DNA from: JAMZMI01 sp964353015
GTDB lineage: Bacteria > Bacteroidota > Bacteroidia > Cytophagales > Cyclobacteriaceae
Direction of reading: 5' to 3'
Length of the DNA: 64,000 nt
Assembly (NCBI GenBank): GCA_964353015.1
Contig: CAYGUA010000020.1
Span: forward strand, 1 to 64,000
The notes beneath the pieces were generated by a model. That model had not been told where the DNA came from. It did no database searches and saw only the letters and a program-made list of their open reading frames with translations. Positions 61,148-64,000 of the stretch are shown in pieces. Positions within the stretch are counted from its first letter, which is position 1. Each line of letters opens with the position of its first letter. A program made the position numbers and the translations under genes.

Positions 61148-62371
61148 ATGAATTATCTGAAAAGCATATTCTCATTGTTTGCCATAGCTTTAATCGCGTC
61201 ATGTGGATCAAACAATCAATCTTCCGAAAGCAAAAATGATAATGGGTCAGTAAGCCTTCCATATTCTGTGAGAATGGCAGATTCGGAAATGCAGCGCATG
61301 CCTGATCCAAGATTAATTGACTTCAGACCTAAACCAAAATGGGAATATACCAATGGGTTGTTGTGTCTCTCAATACTCCGGGTTTATCAAAATACTGGCG
61401 ATGAGAAATATCTTCAATACGGCAAGTATTATGCTGACTCCATGATCACTGACAATGGTGAAATTCTAACCTATAAGCTGACAGACTACAACATCGATAG
61501 AATCAATCCTGGAAGATTGATTATAGAGCTGAATAAAATTGAATCAAAGGACAAATATCTGGCGGCCATTCAAACACTCCGTCAACAAATGCGCGAACAT
61601 CCACGTACCTCGGAAGGTGGATTTTGGCATAAAAAGCGATATCCTTCGCAAATGTGGCTCGATGGCTTATACATGGGTAGTCCTTTTTTGTCACAATACG
61701 CTAGTGAGTTTGATGAGCCTGCTCTTTTCGACGATGTTGCAAACCAATTTCATCTGATTGACATACATCTCTATGACTCAGTAAAGGGACTTTATTATCA
61801 TGGCTGGGATGAAAGTCGTGAACAACAATGGGCAGATCCTGAAACTGGACTCTCTCCACATTTTTGGGGAAGAGCTCAGGGTTGGTTCTCGATGGCAATC
61901 GTTGATGTGTTGGATTTTATGCCATTGGATCATCCAAAAAGACCCGAGCTGATCCAAATAGCCAATAAAGTAGCAGCAGGCATCAAAAAATATCAAGACC
62001 CTGTGTCTGGAGTTTGGTATCAAGTTCTTGATTTAGGTGGTAAAGAAGGGAATTACCTCGAAGCATCTTGCTCAAGTATGTTTACCTACTTTTTATTAAA
62101 AGCCGTTCAGAATGGATACATAGACGATTCATACAATGAAGTTGCTATAAAAGGATACAAAGGAATACTTGAAAATTTCATTAAAGAAAATGAAGATGGC
62201 ACAATCAGTTTGACCAATGTTTGCGCTGTTGCAGGGTTAGGTGGCGATCCATATCGTGATGCATCTTATGAATATTACATTGGCGAGCCGCAGCGCGACA
62301 ATGATCCTAAAGGTGTTGGCCCTTTTATCATGGCATCTATCCTCATGGAAAAGATGAACGCAGCAAAATAA
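61148..62371 (+). CDS. Unsaturated rhamnogalacturonyl/galacturonyl hydrolase, GH105 family
   Basis: Releases the 4,5-unsaturated uronate from the non-reducing end of lyase products, giving the substrate for the KduI branch. The 407-residue lipoprotein (Cys19 in LIASCGSN) has the alpha/alpha-barrel of GH105; the general acid is Asp172 in PSQMWLDGLYMGSPFL, and RTSEGGFWHKKRYP and the GWDESREQQWADPETGLSPHFWGRAQGW stretch line the active site. It is the third gene of the uxaB-uxaA operon, 15 bases after uxaA. Membrane anchoring suggests action in the periplasm. Whether it prefers galacturonyl or rhamnogalacturonyl oligomers cannot be decided. Confidence 0.94.
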   Translation: MNYLKSIFSLFAIALIASCGSNNQSSESKNDNGSVSLPYSVRMADSEMQRMPDPRLIDFRPKPKWEYTNGLLCLSILRVYQNTGDEKYLQYGKYYADSMITDNGEILTYKLTDYNIDRINPGRLIIELNKIESKDKYLAAIQTLRQQMREHPRTSEGGFWHKKRYPSQMWLDGLYMGSPFLSQYASEFDEPALFDDVANQFHLIDIHLYDSVKGLYYHGWDESREQQWADPETGLSPHFWGRAQGWFSMAIVDVLDFMPLDHPKRPELIQIANKVAAGIKKYQDPVSGVWYQVLDLGGKEGNYLEASCSSMFTYFLLKAVQNGYIDDSYNEVAIKGYKGILENFIKENEDGTISLTNVCAVAGLGGDPYRDASYEYYIGEPQRDNDPKGVGPFIMASILMEKMNAAK

Positions 62372-62405
62372 GTTGAAAATTCAAATTTGATTAGATTCTG
62401 ATCAA

Positions 62406-63359
62406 TCAATTATCGGCAGGATCCCAATCGCCAAAAATATTTGACAGACTGTACTTATTGGCTTCCAAGTCAGACAGATGATGACTCCATTCGGCTCGTG
62501 ATTCCGGTTTAGATCCAGCTCCAAAATTTTGATATTCTGCATAATAGGCCGTTTTCTTTTTATCCTCTGAGCCCCATGGATCCCAGCCTTCTTCTTTTAT
62601 TATATCAGTAAGTTCACAATTCATGAAAACTGTCTGAGCAAATGGACGCCACGGGCGGCCAAGATATACTGATCCCTTTTCAGCCGAACCTGTGATTTTA
62701 CAATTTTTGAAAACAAATCCAAATGCTGCACCTTGCTCTGTAGATGCTGCCGTTATGAATCCATTTCGCTTGCAATAAATCTCACAACTTTCAAAAACTG
62801 CAGTAGACCATCCGAATATAAAATCGACGGTACCCTCGATATAGCAATTTTTATAATACTGGCGACTGACCTTTCCATGAGGATAGAGTGTGTCCTGGTT
62901 TCCTAAAAATCGACAGTTTTCGAATTTCACTTTATCACCATCAATACGCACAGCCACAGCCTGACTGCCTTCTCCGTATGAATTTTCGAAGGTGATATTT
63001 TTAGCCTCAAATCCATCTCCATAAATGAAAAAAGAAGAAGATCCGGATGTTCCGATGTTTTCTCCAAAACGATTCAGTTTGCTTGCAAAATCATCGTAAG
63101 TCAATATCGTTTTATCCGACCCCTCACCTATAAATGTCACATTCGTTTTTGTGGCAGGCAGGATTAACTTTTCCTTATAAACTCCGCCCTTAATGAAAAT
63201 CGTTGTTCGGTTTTTCCTCAAATGAGGCACTGCATCAATAGCCGCTTGAACAGTTTCGAAATCTCCTGTTCCATCCTTTGCTACCGTAAAATCGTAATCA
63301 TAATCTGTAGCAAAACCCAAACAACCCAACATTACAGTTAATACTAATAGAACCCTCAT
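62406..63359 (-). CDS. Pectinesterase, CE8 family (second copy)
   Basis: Demethylates homogalacturonan. Secreted, 317 residues; the signal peptide contains a possible lipobox (VMLGC at 9-13). Catalytic residues match CE8: Asp156 in GNQDTLY, nucleophile Asp179 in GTVDFIFG, Arg235 and Trp237 in LGRPWRP. It is a paralogue of the CE8 gene at 48440 and the two overlap in overall design. Its ATG overlaps the CE12 gene stop by four bases (ATGA), so both esterases come from one message. The opposite-strand GH105 gene ends 34 bases away with no obvious terminator. Confidence 0.94.
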   Translation of the reverse strand: MRVLLVLTVMLGCLGFATDYDYDFTVAKDGTGDFETVQAAIDAVPHLRKNRTTIFIKGGVYKEKLILPATKTNVTFIGEGSDKTILTYDDFASKLNRFGENIGTSGSSSFFIYGDGFEAKNITFENSYGEGSQAVAVRIDGDKVKFENCRFLGNQDTLYPHGKVSRQYYKNCYIEGTVDFIFGWSTAVFESCEIYCKRNGFITAASTEQGAAFGFVFKNCKITGSAEKGSVYLGRPWRPFAQTVFMNCELTDIIKEEGWDPWGSEDKKKTAYYAEYQNFGAGSKPESRAEWSHHLSDLEANKYSLSNIFGDWDPADN

Positions 63360-64000
63360 CTCGTCAATTTTTTCATTGCTTCAGACACCAAACCAGCTAC
63401 AACATTGGCTCCTGCAGGCTGAAAATGTGTGTTGTCATTTTGCCCGTTGGGATAGGCTTCATAGATGCCTGAATCAAGATTCATGAAATATTTTTGTGTG
63501 ACATATTCTCTGCCCTTTTCAGAAAAAGCATCCATGCTCAGTTGATTGAGGTCAATGAATAAAGTTTGCAATTCATCCGCGACCTCTTTGGCAGCAGCAG
63601 GATACGCTCCATGCACATTTTCCAGATGATCATCTATCCATGGATAGTTCCTACACACGGGAGTCAGTATGATGGGTACAGCGCCTTTTTCATATGTTTG
63701 AGTAACGAACAATCGAAGAAACTCTTTGTAGCCTTGTATGTCCACATACCTCTCCGTTTTTGTTTCAGCAGCATCATTATGGCCAAATTGAAAAATGGCA
63801 ACATCACCAGGCATCAATGATTCATAAACAGCTCGCCATCTACCTTCCTGAAAAAACGTGCGTGTGCTTCTTCCTCCTCTTGCCCGATCGTCAATATCTA
63901 CGCTATCAGCTTCGAACAAAGTCTGATACTCAGGTAGCTTTTCTTTATTAAAAAAGGATTGGAATACTTGTCCCCAGCCCGTCACCGGGTACCTGGTTTT
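63356..64000 (-). CDS. Rhamnogalacturonan acetylesterase, CE12 family (5' end cut by window edge)
   Basis: SGNH-fold esterase removing acetyl groups from rhamnogalacturonan or homogalacturonan. The open frame continues to the right edge; the residues encoded before the in-window GTG (ending TRYPVTGWGQ) match the family, so the start and the GDS block I lie outside. Visible blocks are FQFGHNDAAETKTERY, with the GxND motif, and DNTHFQPAGANVVAGLV, with the catalytic Asp-x-x-His pair. It precedes the second CE8 gene with a four-base overlap, so two pectin esterases share a message. Confidence 0.92.
   Translation of the reverse strand, partial: KTRYPVTGWGQVFQSFFNKEKLPEYQTLFEADSVDIDDRARGGRSTRTFFQEGRWRAVYESLMPGDVAIFQFGHNDAAETKTERYVDIQGYKEFLRLFVTQTYEKGAVPIILTPVCRNYPWIDDHLENVHGAYPAAAKEVADELQTLFIDLNQLSMDAFSEKGREYVTQKYFMNLDSGIYEAYPNGQNDNTHFQPAGANVVAGLVSEAMKKLTR

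Noticed and set aside
62372..62405. Terminator between GH105 and the second CE8 gene
   Set aside because: The 34-base gap has only a short imperfect TGATTAGA/TCTGATCA-like symmetry and no T-run.

Overview
The window is AT-rich DNA from a member of the phylum Bacteroidota. The order is probably Cytophagales or a close relative; this is inferred from protein style, not from a marker gene. The evidence is a SusC/SusD pair, many SPII lipoprotein signals, a C-terminal type IX secretion (T9SS) sorting domain, Nudix-type sugar regulators, promoter boxes of the TAnnTTTG type and an almost complete lack of Shine-Dalgarno sequences. No rRNA, tRNA, insertion sequence, prophage or CRISPR array was seen.

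Layout. 1-15.4 kb is ordinary chromosome with small accessory genes: an MscS channel (cut by the left edge), a quinone-oxidoreductase-like MDR protein, a glutamate-synthase-domain protein, a His-rich secreted protein, a one-protein hybrid sensor (TPR-kinase-receiver-AraC), an aminotransferase-tyrA pair, glpK-glpD, a DUF1801 protein, a ParDE toxin-antitoxin module with a clear operator, and a PD-(D/E)XK-like gene broken by one nonsense codon. 15.5-22.5 kb is an arabinose operon (araB-araD-araA-galM-Na+ symporter) divergent from a degenerate Nudix regulator of the AraR type. 23.4-30.5 kb is a seven-gene uronate operon (uxaC-kdgK-PPi-type pfk-eda-TRAP dctP-dctQ-dctM). 30.6-33 kb holds kduI-kduD and a second degenerate Nudix regulator. 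33.2-46.4 kb holds a four-gene pectinase operon (PL1, PL1, esterase, PL9) and a susC-susD-DUF5123 operon. 46.8-64 kb holds GH43-CE8, a DUF4861 lipoprotein, a 2001-residue T9SS protein, a LacI regulator, uxaB-uxaA-GH105 and CE8-CE12 (the last cut by the right edge).

How it fits together. About 15.5-64 kb reads as one pectin supercluster. CE8 and CE12 esterases plus the alpha/beta hydrolase remove methyl and acetyl groups, PL1 and PL9 lyases cut the galacturonan, SusCD and the DUF5123 lipoprotein take up oligomers, and GH105 and GH43 release unsaturated uronate and arabinose. Unsaturated uronate enters through KduI/KduD and galacturonate through UxaC/UxaB/UxaA. Both meet at KDG, then pass through KdgK and Eda to pyruvate and glyceraldehyde-3-phosphate. 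Arabinose enters the pentose phosphate pathway through AraABD.

The strongest unexplained signals are: (i) five copies of a LacI-type operator (best form GCGCAATCGATTACAC) upstream of susC, GH43, the giant gene, the lacI gene and uxaB, which define a local regulon; (ii) the 2001-residue surface protein built from duplicated beta-helix modules, two copies of a Rossmann/amidotransferase-like module I cannot name, and five cadherin-like repeats; (iii) a pyrophosphate-type phosphofructokinase inside the uronate operon; and (iv) the in-frame nonsense codon in the PD-(D/E)XK-like gene.
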